A stretch of 64,000 nt of DNA, taken from contig NZ_CP064266.1 in NCBI RefSeq assembly GCF_022811845.1, forward strand, positions 4,216,001 through 4,280,000. The letters are read 5' to 3'. The position numbers were made by a program, and so were the translations under genes. Shown one piece after another: positions 8,907 through 18,295 of the stretch. Below the pieces are notes generated by a model. The model had not been told where the DNA came from. It saw only the letters and a program-made list of their open reading frames with translations, and made no database searches. This DNA comes from Bacillus pseudomycoides (lineage in GTDB: Bacteria; Bacillota; Bacilli; Bacillales; Bacillaceae_G). How positions within the stretch are numbered: position 1 is the stretch's first letter; each line of letters begins with the position of its first letter.

Positions 8907-9959
8907 TCATTTCATAAAAATACGATTCATACTTCCAGCAGATGTAGAACTTAATTTCCACTGATTTTTACCATGTTTCTCCATTTCAACCTCAGCTTTT
9001 TCTTCAATGCTAGAAGTTGTTACCTCTTGTAACAATTTCTCATAAACAGCAAATACCTGATTAACAATTTGTTCATCTGTGGCATTTGGATTTGTTGAAG
9101 CATAGTTCATCATTTCACTTTGCATTTTAGATTCTAATGCACTATTATCAATTGGTTTCCCTTTAATTTCAACCTTTGCTTTCCCATTTTTATTTGAAAT
9201 TACTTTCGTTTCATACTTTACATTTTTTTGAATAGCTAACTTTATTTTTCCTAATAAACTTTTTAATAAATCGTTATTCACCTGTTGACCGATTTCTCTT
9301 TCCATTGTTTGCTTAAATGCTGATTCAAAATCATTTAAAAATTGAGTACTATCTTCACCAGTTAAAGTTTTTAACTTTTCTACATCTTTGTCATAGAACG
9401 CTGCATTTATGTAGGCATTTAACGCTTCTGCAGGCTTTTGTAAGTCCTTCGCCTTTTCAGCTAATTTTTTGCCATCAATCTTATATCTTACTTTTTCATC
9501 TTTATCTTTTTTTGGATCTGATATAAACTTTGTATACACAAGTTCATACTTTTCTCCATCTTCTACATCAAAAAATATATTACCAGTAATTGACTTACCC
9601 TTATCCAGCTCTCCTGGATTTAAGTTTCCTTCTGTTCCAAAATAGTTTTTCATTTTCTTATCATCAAGATATAGAGCAAAATCATTTGGAAGAATATTTA
9701 ATGATTTATCACCTTTATTTTTCATTGTCACTTCTACTTTTAATACCTTATCATTTTCTAGTTTAGCGTATTGATCAGGTAAGACAAACTCTGCATTTTC
9801 TAATGTCATTTCTACATCTTTTAATTTGCTTGTATCCCCTACTTCACTTACTTTTGTTTCCTCGGATTTCGATTCTGTCTTCTTTGAGTTACAACCACTT
9901 AAAATACCTGCTGCTAAAATAGTTGCAAAGCAAATAGACATGACTTTCTTGTTAATCAA
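8907..9959 (-). CDS. DUF5105-type lipoprotein with a DUF4352-like domain
   Basis: A 350-residue lipoprotein. The signal peptide ends in LSGC (Cys23), followed by a Lys/Glu-rich linker. Residues about 47-150 look like an immunoglobulin-like DUF4352-type beta domain (EVTMKNKGDKSLNILPNDF). The rest is helical and NTF2-like, as in the DUF5105 group of Bacillus lipoproteins. The start is a TTG at 9959 with AAAGGGGAG ahead. Function unknown; it should sit on the outer face of the membrane. It has its own terminator. Confidence 0.8.
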   Translation of the reverse strand: MINKKVMSICFATILAAGILSGCNSKKTESKSEETKVSEVGDTSKLKDVEMTLENAEFVLPDQYAKLENDKVLKVEVTMKNKGDKSLNILPNDFALYLDDKKMKNYFGTEGNLNPGELDKGKSITGNIFFDVEDGEKYELVYTKFISDPKKDKDEKVRYKIDGKKLAEKAKDLQKPAEALNAYINAAFYDKDVEKLKTLTGEDSTQFLNDFESAFKQTMEREIGQQVNNDLLKSLLGKIKLAIQKNVKYETKVISNKNGKAKVEIKGKPIDNSALESKMQSEMMNYASTNPNATDEQIVNQVFAVYEKLLQEVTTSSIEEKAEVEMEKHGKNQWKLSSTSAGSMNRIFMK

Positions 9960-10009
9960 TTATGCCACTCCCCTTTGTAAAATAAAAACAATTCGTGAAC
10001 TAATCTTAA

Positions 10010-10588
10010 TTATATACAATAATATGACAATTTGTGTACCCTAAATTTAAAATTTACATTATTTTTATATTCATCTCTTAATATGCTAAACCGATATCTA
10101 TCAATAAACGTTCCATTTCGTACTCTATCTCTTCTCATAATTCCTTCACAAACAAACCCAGCCTTTTTATAACTTTTTATCGCTTTTCTGTTATCTGCAT
10201 CAACACGTAACCACACTTTCTCTAAACCAAATTCATAAAATCCAATTTGTAACATGCTATATAGCGCTGCCATACCATATCTGCGTCCCCAATATTCTTT
10301 ATTCCCAATCGCAATTCCTAATTCAGCATTTTTATTCGTTTTATCAAAGTTTTTTAAATCGACCCAACCAATATGCATACCATCCTCAGCGATGATTGCT
10401 CGTTGTTCATACCTATTTTCCCTGTGTATACACATTTCAATCCATCTTTTTGTCTCATCACGTGTAAATGGTGGATATTGATCAGGGACAACTAAATGTT
10501 TTGTTACTTCTTTATCTAACGACCATTGATATCGATCTTCTACATCGTCTAATGTAAGTTCTCTTAATTTAATAACTGGTACATTCAT
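10010..10588 (-). CDS. RimJ/RimL-type GNAT N-acetyltransferase
   Basis: A 192-residue GNAT of the ribosomal-protein-acetyltransferase (Acetyltransf_3) type. It opens with IKLRELTLDDVEDRYQWS, and has ELGIAIGNKEYWGRRYGMAA as the acetyl-CoA segment and ADNRKAIKSYKKAGF near the end. It begins 15 bp after the nucleotidyltransferase stop, so the two form an operon. GGGAGATGG precedes the ATG. Substrate not predictable. Confidence 0.87.
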   Translation of the reverse strand: MNVPVIKLRELTLDDVEDRYQWSLDKEVTKHLVVPDQYPPFTRDETKRWIEMCIHRENRYEQRAIIAEDGMHIGWVDLKNFDKTNKNAELGIAIGNKEYWGRRYGMAALYSMLQIGFYEFGLEKVWLRVDADNRKAIKSYKKAGFVCEGIMRRDRVRNGTFIDRYRFSILRDEYKNNVNFKFRVHKLSYYCI

Positions 10589-10603
10589 TTCTCCATCTCC
10601 CTT

Positions 10604-11305
10604 TTATTTCCCTATAGAAAATCCCTCAAACAATCTGCCGCCATATTTTTCTAAAGTTCTTTCTATAAAATCAATCAGTTTCAGCTTCTCCCCAGTTTTA
10701 TAAAAATGATCAAAAGCCTCTACAAACTCTTCCGCAAATGATTCATCATATTTTCTTAACACTCGAATAAACCATTTAGAATTTCCCACCCATTGTCCGT
10801 TTACTCTAAGGACATATTCATGAACTAAACCAGCTAACTGATTCGCAATAAACAATTCTTCTTCCCTCTTTGTCGCACCAATAAAATCGTCTAGCGCATC
10901 CGTAATAAAGTACCGTTTCTGTCTCATAAGTTCTTCTGTCCACTTTTCAGGACCTTCATTTAATAATTGTTGTGCTTCCTGCTTTAAGCCCGTTACAATT
11001 TCTTCCTTCCCTTTTAAAATAATTCCTTCCGAAACTAATTGCGGTAAACAAGGTCTCCCGCGCTTGCAGTCACTTTTAAAATATTCTTTATATGTTTTAA
11101 AATTATGTACAAACACTTCAACTGGCCAACCATTGCTAAAAAAAGATTCACGATAACAATTTGATAGCCTACTGTCCAATATAACAATATCAAGGTCAGA
11201 AGTTTTCGTTGCCTCTCCCCTTGTAACACTTCCTCCTAATAAAGCGACATCACAATATGGAAATTGTGATTCAATGATTTTTTGTGCAGCGTCAATTGCC
11301 TTCAT
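10604..11305 (-). CDS. Nucleotidyltransferase-domain protein
   Basis: A 233-residue protein with a Pol-beta-type nucleotidyltransferase core. GGSVTRGEATKTSDLDIVIL at residues 24-43 is the hG[GS]x(9-13)Dh[DE]h signature, with catalytic Asp38 and Asp40. A helical C-terminal part (residues 130-233) is of the sort found in aminoglycoside or minimal nucleotidyltransferases. The ATG follows AAGGGGAAC. It is upstream of the RimJ-like gene in the same unit. It could nucleotidylate a small molecule, but no resistance activity can be read from the sequence. Confidence 0.83.
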   Translation of the reverse strand: MKAIDAAQKIIESQFPYCDVALLGGSVTRGEATKTSDLDIVILDSRLSNCYRESFFSNGWPVEVFVHNFKTYKEYFKSDCKRGRPCLPQLVSEGIILKGKEEIVTGLKQEAQQLLNEGPEKWTEELMRQKRYFITDALDDFIGATKREEELFIANQLAGLVHEYVLRVNGQWVGNSKWFIRVLRKYDESFAEEFVEAFDHFYKTGEKLKLIDFIERTLEKYGGRLFEGFSIGK

Positions 11306-11401
11306 ACTGTTCCCCTTCTTTCATTTTTTTATTTTTGCTTGCCTGAAATAAGTCTTTACGATATATTCGACACTATTTCCTATTTCCCTAGTTTTTTTTC
11401 A

Positions 11402-11418
11402 ATACGGTATGTGAAATT
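11402..11418. repeat. 17-bp direct repeat, copy 1
   Basis: ATACGGTATGTGAAATT occurs here and again, identically and in the same orientation, at 12757-12773, bracketing the deacetylase gene. Confidence 0.6.
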
Positions 11419-11554
11419 TATACACAGTACCTCCTTCATTATAAAAACTGCTAAACAACAAAATCTTGCACACCTTTTTACAATTTGTTTTGCATTTCCC
11501 TACCTAAAATTGCTAATATAGTAGAGTAGAACTATTATAGAGAGAAGGAAAATT

Positions 11555-12382
11555 ATGCACAATAGAATTCGGATGACAACTTTAGTAAAGAGAGCATTGT
11601 TGATTTGCGTCGGGGTATTGTTTTTATACGAAGCAGTTTATGGATCAACTCATATTGCTTTAGCAAGTACGGAAGATGAAACGAAATCCGTTCAGCTTGT
11701 AAGTGAAATTCAAACTGCTCTAGCTCCAAAAGAAGCTCCAAAGCAATATAACGGGCAAGTCAGAAAAGTTGCTTACTTAACATTTGACGATGGTCCTGGA
11801 AAATATACTGCTGAGCTGTTAGATATGTTAAAAAAAGAAGATGCGAAAGCTACATTTTTCCTAATTGGAGCAAATGTTAAAGCATTCCCTGATCTTGTAA
11901 AACGCGAAGACGCTGAAGGTCATTATGTTGGTATGCATAGTATGACACATAACTACAAAAAGCTTTATACAGAAGGACATTATGTAGATGAAATGAAAGA
12001 AGACCAAGGCTTAATCGCTGGGGTTATTGGGAAATCACCAATATTAACTCGTCCGTCTTACGGATCAATGCCAGGATTAAACGAAGCACTTCGTAACAAG
12101 GTTGTAGAAAATGGCTTGAAAGTTTGGGACTGGACAATTGACTCTTTAGACTGGAGATATAATAAGATGCCAGTCGATGCTGCCTCAGCGCAAATTGCGC
12201 AAAATGTTCTTGCTGGTGCGACAAATCCAACAGAAGTTATTTTAATGCACGATATTCACCCGCAATCAGTAAAAGCTGTGCCGGCAATCATTAAAGGCCT
12301 AAAAGAAAGAGGTTATGAACTGGAAAGCTATCAGGAAGATGAACATTTCCCGTTAAACTTCTGGCACGATAAGCGTATATAA
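11555..12382 (+). CDS. Polysaccharide deacetylase (peptidoglycan/chitin-type, NodB fold)
   Basis: A 275-residue exported carbohydrate esterase family 4 protein, with a hydrophobic signal/anchor at about residues 12-30. All NodB motifs are present: TFDDGP (Asp78-Asp79), H128-S-M-T-H132 for metal binding, RPSYG, the DWTIDSLDW segment and ILMHDIH near the end. It should remove N-acetyl groups from GlcNAc in peptidoglycan or chitooligomers, as its many paralogues do in the B. cereus group. A strong terminator follows at 12388. The ATG is preceded by AGAAGGAAA. Confidence 0.9.
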   Translation: MHNRIRMTTLVKRALLICVGVLFLYEAVYGSTHIALASTEDETKSVQLVSEIQTALAPKEAPKQYNGQVRKVAYLTFDDGPGKYTAELLDMLKKEDAKATFFLIGANVKAFPDLVKREDAEGHYVGMHSMTHNYKKLYTEGHYVDEMKEDQGLIAGVIGKSPILTRPSYGSMPGLNEALRNKVVENGLKVWDWTIDSLDWRYNKMPVDAASAQIAQNVLAGATNPTEVILMHDIHPQSVKAVPAIIKGLKERGYELESYQEDEHFPLNFWHDKRI

Positions 12383-12387
12383 TATAG

Positions 12388-12427
12388 AAAAGACTTGATT
12401 TCCTTTAAACGGAAGCCAAGTCTTTTT
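12388..12427 (+). terminator. Rho-independent terminator of the deacetylase
   Basis: Hairpin AAAAGACTTG...GGAAGCCAAGTCTTTT with a T-run. It overlaps the 3' end of the PRD-regulator remnant on the other strand. Confidence 0.85.
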
Positions 12428-12563
12428 TCTTTTTGTTATTTAGAAAGCTGAAGTTATTAATTTTACAATCCTGTAGTACTTCCATGAGTTGTTCTACAGA
12501 AATATAAGTATCCGCTTGAATCACTTGCTGCAAAATTGCAGTACTGCGTTGATCTAATATCAT
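12405..12563 (-). pseudogene. N-terminal remnant of a PRD/BglG-type (MtlR-like) transcriptional regulator
   Basis: A 52-codon minus-strand frame begins MILDQRSTAILQQVI and continues ADTYISVEQLMEVL. This is the opening of the first HTH domain of mannitol-type PRD activators, in which an RxxxILxxll..YITVxxLa pattern is normal. After about residue 34 the sequence turns into low-complexity Asn/Lys codons that run into the neighbouring terminator, so the rest (second HTH, PRD and EII domains, about 600 residues) is missing. An AAAGGATG ribosome-binding site is still visible upstream. Confidence 0.6.
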
Positions 12564-12756
12564 ATATGAATTACATCCTTTCTATACTTGTCTGTTTTTA
12601 GTCTTGCAAGTATAGATACTAACTTGGCAAAATTAGATTGGTTCAATCACTTTCTGCTAATATAGTATCTTGAATACCCATAAAATTAAGCCCAAATTAT
12701 TGTTTCTTTATTGTGCAAGAATTGTACTTTTTTTATACATTTATTATACTCTATCC

Positions 12757-12773
12757 ATACGGTATGTGAAATT
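12757..12773. repeat. 17-bp direct repeat, copy 2
   Basis: Identical to 11402-11418. On the minus strand a TATAAT-like box (AGTATAATAA) lies just downstream of this copy, so it may be part of a promoter or operator for the regulator remnant. Confidence 0.55.
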
Positions 12774-12791
12774 ACAACATGTCCCCTAAAT

Positions 12792-12840
12792 AAAATAGCC
12801 CCCTTACGAGGATAAATATCCTTATAAGGGGGTTATTTTT
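12792..12840 (-). terminator. Rho-independent terminator of the LTA synthase
   Basis: Long GC-rich hairpin (arms AAAATAGCCCCCTTA / TAAGGGGGTTATTTT) just after the synthase stop. Confidence 0.9.
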
Positions 12841-12852
12841 ATTTTATTACAT

Positions 12853-14826
12853 TTAACCTTCTTGTTCTTGTTTTGTTGTTTTTACCTTCGTTTTATTTTT
12901 ATCACGATGATTATAGTTATACTTTGAACGATCTACAGGTGTAAACCCTTCCGGTGTGTAGAATCGGAGTAAATCTCCATTTACTACTTGATCAGAAAAT
13001 TTAAGTTTCTGTTGAACCATTTTTTCATTTTGTTTAATCTCATCCGTCATTTCTACTGGTGTTCCTGTATTTGTATCATAATACTTCCCATTAAGCGCAG
13101 TAACTGTAGGACTTACATAGTTACCATTACGGAAAGGAACAACTTGGTTATGCTCAGTTGATAATAAATCCGTACCAAATTGGATATAATTCTTTGTATC
13201 CGTACCTAGTAAATGTAACAGCGTTGGAAGTACATCAATTTCTCCGCCATATTGATGTTGAACTCCTCCCTGCATACCTGGTACACGAATAATTAATGGT
13301 ACACGTTGCAATTGTGCATTTTCAAATGAGTTCATTTCTTTACCCATTATTTGTGACATTGCAGCATTATGGTTATCTGAAATACCGTAATGATCTCCAT
13401 ACATAACAATAATGGAATTATCATATAAACCGGACTGTTTCAAGTAATCCATAAAGCTTTTTACAGATTCATCTAAATAACGTGCTGTTTGGAAATACGT
13501 ATCTACAGATGAATCACCTGTTTTTGCTGGTTCAATCGTTGCTTCTTCCTTATTAATTGGATAAGGGAAGTGATTTGATAACGTAATGAATTTTGCATAA
13601 AACGGTTGTTTTAACGTTTGCAACAACGGAATTGACTCATTAAAGAACGGTTTATCTTTCAAGCCATAGTTTACAACGTCATTATCATTCATATCATAAT
13701 ATGTTGCATCAAAGAATTTATTAAAACCAAATGATTTATAAATATCATCACGATTCCAGAATGTTTTATAGTTACCATGGAATACTGCAGATGTATATCC
13801 TTGTTGCCCTAAAATAGCTGGTGCGGCTTGATACGTGTTATGAGCTTTGTTTGTAAATACAGACCCTTGTGGTAATCCAAACATTGAATTCTCTAACATA
13901 AACTCCGCATCAGACGTTTTACCTTGTCCTGTTTGATGGAAGAAATTATCAAAATACAATGTATTCGCATCTTTCGTAAATGAATTTAAATATGGTGTCA
14001 CCTCTTGCCCATTCAATTTGTAATTAATCAAGAAGTTTTGGAACGATTCTAAATGAATGTAGATGACGTTCATACCTTTTCCCTTACCAAAATACTCTGG
14101 GTTAGGACTTGCATAGTTCGATGCGATATAATTTCTTACACCTGTCATACTATCTCCATCTGCTAAAGCACGTTCTGTCGATGCTTTCATACTTTGAATG
14201 CCATCATAAATTGTATAGTTGTACGCACCTAAGTATTTCACAATATAGTTGCGGTCAAACGTTCTTGTTAGTAATTCCGGACGATCCGATTCTGCTAAAC
14301 CTAAGTTGATGCTAAAAATCAAAATCCCTGTAATAAATACAAGTGACAATTTATGTTTTGCAACACGAATTGGTTTTGGGTTCACAAACTTTGTTGCAAC
14401 TAACACAATTAGAATTATTGTGTCTAAGAAATATAATGGGTCATATAAGTGTAATAACGCTAAAATACTACCGCCTAAATCTCCAAAGTTATTTGTTTGT
14501 GTTAATGTCGGGAACGTAATAAAATCGCTGAAAAAGCGGTAATATACCACGTTTGAGTATAAAACAATTGACAATAACAAATTAATAATTATTAACCAAA
14601 TATAAGATCGTTTCCCTTTTGCAAATAATGCAAGTCCCAAAAATAGGACAGCTGAGCTTAGCGGGTTGAAAAATAGCAAGAATTTTTGAATTGTGTTTGA
14701 TATCCCTAGGTCAAATTCTGTAACATATGCTGCATATGTTTTTAACCAGAATAAGACAACGGCAAAAATAAAAAATCCAAAATGGTTACTTAACAAACTT
14801 TTGCTCTTTAATAATAATTGTTTCAT
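12853..14826 (-). CDS. LtaS-family lipoteichoic acid synthase (sulfatase-fold phosphoglycerol transferase)
   Basis: A 657-residue membrane enzyme that polymerises glycerol phosphate from phosphatidylglycerol onto a glycolipid anchor. Five N-terminal membrane segments (within residues 15-178) are followed by an extracellular sulfatase-like domain. The metal-binding Glu260 (YIHLESFQN) and catalytic Thr304 (GQGKTSDAEF) correspond closely to E255 and T300 of S. aureus LtaS. A later MYGDHYGISD provides Asp-His metal ligands. The C-terminal tail is Lys/Thr-rich. The start follows GAGGTGGAGAG. B. cereus-group genomes carry several LtaS paralogues, and which one this is cannot be told here. Confidence 0.92.
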   Translation of the reverse strand: MKQLLLKSKSLLSNHFGFFIFAVVLFWLKTYAAYVTEFDLGISNTIQKFLLFFNPLSSAVLFLGLALFAKGKRSYIWLIIINLLLSIVLYSNVVYYRFFSDFITFPTLTQTNNFGDLGGSILALLHLYDPLYFLDTIILIVLVATKFVNPKPIRVAKHKLSLVFITGILIFSINLGLAESDRPELLTRTFDRNYIVKYLGAYNYTIYDGIQSMKASTERALADGDSMTGVRNYIASNYASPNPEYFGKGKGMNVIYIHLESFQNFLINYKLNGQEVTPYLNSFTKDANTLYFDNFFHQTGQGKTSDAEFMLENSMFGLPQGSVFTNKAHNTYQAAPAILGQQGYTSAVFHGNYKTFWNRDDIYKSFGFNKFFDATYYDMNDNDVVNYGLKDKPFFNESIPLLQTLKQPFYAKFITLSNHFPYPINKEEATIEPAKTGDSSVDTYFQTARYLDESVKSFMDYLKQSGLYDNSIIVMYGDHYGISDNHNAAMSQIMGKEMNSFENAQLQRVPLIIRVPGMQGGVQHQYGGEIDVLPTLLHLLGTDTKNYIQFGTDLLSTEHNQVVPFRNGNYVSPTVTALNGKYYDTNTGTPVEMTDEIKQNEKMVQQKLKFSDQVVNGDLLRFYTPEGFTPVDRSKYNYNHRDKNKTKVKTTKQEQEG

Positions 14827-15280
14827 CTCTCCACCTCTTTTTAATCATCCAAGGCTTATTTTTTTATAAGTCTATCTCTGTTTTTAATTTACTTCCTCAA
14901 ACAATCCTCTCTTTTCTTTAACCTTATGAAGAATATTAGTAATTATAAATTTAAGGTTGTATTTATTCAACTATTTCTTATGAAACATGTTGACTTAGAT
15001 ATATATTTAATCAAATATATTTGTAACATTTTTATGACTAAAATCTAAAGACCATCCGTGTAACAAGACTCACCTACTATAAACCTTTATGCACTACTTC
15101 GCAAACATTCTTATTTCCAAAATTACCAATTGGATTTGTTGTTACTAAATTATTCATGTATTAAGAGTTCTCGACTACTTTTTATCCCCTATAATTATCC
15201 ATAGTTATAAAGAAATAATATAATTTATATCCATAACTTTTCTTTATTATTCTTTATAAAATGCTCGTTAAAAAATAAAG
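14827..15280. other. Intergenic region, about 450 bp, no gene seen
   Basis: A very AT-rich stretch between the LTA synthase start and the ABC-F terminator. I find no open frame with a ribosome-binding site on either strand. It should hold the synthase promoter; no clear pair of consensus hexamers stands out. Confidence 0.4.
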
Positions 15281-15312
15281 ACCCTCAATCTTATCGTAAG
15301 ATTGAGGGTTTT
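15281..15312 (-). terminator. Rho-independent terminator of the ABC-F gene
   Basis: Perfect hairpin ACCCTCAATCTTA tcg TAAGATTGAGGGT with a T-run on the minus strand, just after the stop codon. Confidence 0.9.
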
Positions 15313-15322
15313 ACATTGCAGA

Positions 15323-16948
15323 TTATTTTTTGTTATACATTGTATCTACTTGCTTTTGAAGTTCTACATTTTCTAAGAACTCATCGTATGTTGCTTCTTT
15401 ATCGATTACACCGTTTGGCGTCACTTCGATAATACGATTTGCAATTGTTTGTACGAACTGATGGTCATGAGATGTAAATAGTAATGTTCCTTTAAATGCG
15501 ATTAAACCGTTGTTTAATGCTGTGATAGACTCAAGGTCTAAATGGTTCGTTGGATCATCAAGTGTTAATACGTTTGCTCCGCTTAACATCATTTTAGAAA
15601 GCATACAACGAACTTTTTCTCCACCTGACAATACAGAAACATTTTTCTTTACTTCTTCACCAGAGAATAGCATACGACCTAAGAAACCACGTAAGAAACT
15701 TTCTGTTTCATCTTGTGGAGAGAACTGACGTAACCATTCAACTAAGTTATATTCACTGTTCTCGAAGTACTTAGAGTTATCTCTTGGGAAGTAAGCTTGA
15801 GATGTTGTAACACCCCACTTAAATGAACCGCTATCTGGCTCCATTTCACCCATAAGAATTTTAAATAATGTTGTCATTGCAATATCATTGCGTCCGATAA
15901 ATGCAACTTTATCACCTTTATTTAATGTGAAGTACACATTATCTAACACTTTTTCTCCATCAATCGTTTTTGAAAGACCTTCTACAGTTAATAAGTCATT
16001 TCCTACTTCACGCTCTGGTGTGAAGCCAACGAATGGATAACGGCGTGATGATGGTTTAATATCATCTAATGTAATTTTATCTAATAATTTTTTACGAGAA
16101 GTCGCTTGCTTCGCTTTAGATGCGTTTGAACTAAAGCGTGCGATGAAGTTTTGTAACTCTTTTACTTTCTCTTCTTTTTTCTTATTTGCATCTTGTGTTA
16201 GTTTCAATGCTAACTGGCTTGATTCATACCAGAAGTCATAGTTACCAACATATAATTGAATTTTACCGAAATCAAGATCCGCCATGTGCGTACATACTTT
16301 ATTTAAGAAGTGACGGTCATGGGATACAACGATAACTGTATTTTCAAAGTTCATTAAGAAGTTCTCTAACCATTGAATCGCTTTTAAGTCTAAATGGTTG
16401 GTAGGCTCATCAAGTAATAAAATGTCAGGTTGACCAAATAAAGCTTGAGCAAGTAATACTTTTACTTTCTCTGCCCCTGTTAACTCTGACAATTTTTTGT
16501 CATGAACGTCTTCTCCAATGCCTAGACCTTTTAAAAGAATTGCCGCTTCAGATTCAGCTTCCCAACCGTTTAGCTCAGCAAACTCACCTTCAAGTTCTGC
16601 AGCACGCATACCGTCTTCATCACTGAAATCTTCTTTCATGTAAATTGCATTTTTTTCTTGCATTACTTTGTAAAGACGTGTGTGACCCATAATTACTGTT
16701 TCTAATACAGGAAACTCTTCGTATTCAAAGTGGTTCTGTTTTAATACTGCTAAACGCTCACCTGGCGTAATATTTACATCGCCTGTTGATGGGTCAATTT
16801 CTCCAGATAAAATCTTTAGAAATGTTGATTTACCAGCACCGTTTGCTCCGATTAAACCGTAGCAGTTACCTGGTGTGAATTTTATGTTAACATCATCAAA
16901 TAATTTTCTGTCCGCAAAGCGCAATCCTACGTTACTAACTGTAATCAT
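15323..16948 (-). CDS. ykpA: ABC-F family ATP-binding protein (YkpA/YbiT type)
   Basis: A 541-residue cytoplasmic protein with two ABC domains and no membrane segments, joined by the Lys/Glu-rich helical P-site linker (residues about 245-300) that marks ribosome-acting ABC-F proteins. NBD1 has Walker A GANGAGKS (34-41) and LLLDEPTNHLDL (Glu181), but a degenerate signature, LTGAEK. NBD2 has a good LSGGE (440-444), but a Walker A replaced by GRNDIAMTT (352-360, Met358 for Lys) and Asp465 where the catalytic Glu is expected (TLDDPTNHL). From memory, the degenerate second Walker A is shared with B. subtilis YkpA. GGAGG precedes the ATG. Translation factor or antibiotic-protection role is not resolved. 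Confidence 0.9.
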   Translation of the reverse strand: MITVSNVGLRFADRKLFDDVNIKFTPGNCYGLIGANGAGKSTFLKILSGEIDPSTGDVNITPGERLAVLKQNHFEYEEFPVLETVIMGHTRLYKVMQEKNAIYMKEDFSDEDGMRAAELEGEFAELNGWEAESEAAILLKGLGIGEDVHDKKLSELTGAEKVKVLLAQALFGQPDILLLDEPTNHLDLKAIQWLENFLMNFENTVIVVSHDRHFLNKVCTHMADLDFGKIQLYVGNYDFWYESSQLALKLTQDANKKKEEKVKELQNFIARFSSNASKAKQATSRKKLLDKITLDDIKPSSRRYPFVGFTPEREVGNDLLTVEGLSKTIDGEKVLDNVYFTLNKGDKVAFIGRNDIAMTTLFKILMGEMEPDSGSFKWGVTTSQAYFPRDNSKYFENSEYNLVEWLRQFSPQDETESFLRGFLGRMLFSGEEVKKNVSVLSGGEKVRCMLSKMMLSGANVLTLDDPTNHLDLESITALNNGLIAFKGTLLFTSHDHQFVQTIANRIIEVTPNGVIDKEATYDEFLENVELQKQVDTMYNKK

Positions 16949-17084
16949 GTGTTTCCTCCAATTTCGATACTTTTATATACATACTTCACTTACTATAACA
17001 TACTTAGGCATCTAAAGGTATATCTAATCATCTTTCTATTTCAACAACCGAAATTTTCTATTCGAAACAAAAAATAAAAATCAC

Positions 17085-18257
17085 TTAAAAGAAGTCATAA
17101 AGAAATGGTCTATGTAATGGAATCAAATGTTCAAGCTCTTTTACTTCTTCCTCAGTTCCTAAAAGAGTACCAATTTCGTATAACTCTAACGGACGCTTAT
17201 ATCCAAATAACATGGCTGATAAATCATTTATATTTAAATGGATTCCTCTACTGTTCCATTTTTCTGTTTCTTCTTTATTAATAATTACTACTTCTTTACT
17301 TTGTAATTTAACCGTCACATTATTCCATGGGGCAAATGAGTCTGAAATATGCAAAATAACTTCGTTTTGTTGACTAGCCCAAACAAATGAATATTGATTT
17401 AAAAACTGTTCCACGTCTACAATCCGAGCCATAAAATAAGGAGTAATTTCAGCCTTAACTCGAGGCTCTTGCAGAGTATAAAGTAATGGCTCTGTTTCAC
17501 TTAGTATCATCTTAAGCTCTTTTATCATAGAATCATGCTGGCAAATAAAATTCCAAAGTCCATTTCGAGCTTCATTATTTAGCGGTACAAATTCTTCTAC
17601 TGTCATTTTTGAATCATTTATTTTGTACAGCATATAACCAGTAGCTTCATCTTTTTCATTGTAATAGACCGCTGCCGTCAAATCATGGTAAACTGCTTGC
17701 TTCCACCAATCCGTACTTCGAACTAGCATACCAGCGAATCGCTTCGCAAATTGCTCATATACTGCTTCTATTTCTTTTGGATGTGAATCTTTATTAAAAC
17801 GTCTCACATTCCCTTTCACATGCTTTTGCATCACTAAATCACTCTTCGTCATTGAACATATGAAACGATTGACAAATAGTTCCCATCCATACTTTCTGTA
17901 AAATGAAACTGCAAATGGATGTAACATTGATACACTAAATCCGTCTTGTTTCATTTTTTGCAACACATGCTTCAATAGTTCTTTTACATGTCCACTCCGT
18001 CTATACTCTGGGTATGTTGCCACCCCTGCAATGCCACCCATTTTTAAAATTGCATCGCCAATATTTATTTCTAACGGAAGAAGATGCAGTTTTGCTGCAA
18101 GTTGATTTCCTTCTAAAATTCCAAACAGTTGATGATGTTTCTTCATTAATGTAAGACGCTTTTCAATTTGATCTTCCGGCACTTTATATTGAAAAGCATA
18201 TTCAGATAAGGCCATCGCTTCTCTATATTGTTGTCCTGCTAATTTAACTACTTTCAT
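17085..18257 (-). CDS. Eis-like GNAT N-acetyltransferase (second copy)
   Basis: About 390 residues with the same three-domain plan as the protein at 2846-4066. Shared features are GIAGVATYPEYRRSGHVKEL and the adjoining HPFAVSFYRKYGWE, a central GNAT-like domain with EARNGLWNFI, and an aromatic C-terminus RPFLYDFF. The frame is open upstream, but the start at 18257 (MKVVKLAG) is clear because AGGAGGAG lies 8 bases before it. It stands alone between the ABC-F gene and aroA. Eis relatives acetylate amines, including aminoglycosides; the real substrate is unknown. Confidence 0.87.
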   Translation of the reverse strand: MKVVKLAGQQYREAMALSEYAFQYKVPEDQIEKRLTLMKKHHQLFGILEGNQLAAKLHLLPLEINIGDAILKMGGIAGVATYPEYRRSGHVKELLKHVLQKMKQDGFSVSMLHPFAVSFYRKYGWELFVNRFICSMTKSDLVMQKHVKGNVRRFNKDSHPKEIEAVYEQFAKRFAGMLVRSTDWWKQAVYHDLTAAVYYNEKDEATGYMLYKINDSKMTVEEFVPLNNEARNGLWNFICQHDSMIKELKMILSETEPLLYTLQEPRVKAEITPYFMARIVDVEQFLNQYSFVWASQQNEVILHISDSFAPWNNVTVKLQSKEVVIINKEETEKWNSRGIHLNINDLSAMLFGYKRPLELYEIGTLLGTEEEVKELEHLIPLHRPFLYDFF

Positions 18258-18295
18258 GACGTGTTCTCCTCCTATTCCCTCTATTACATTCGTAC

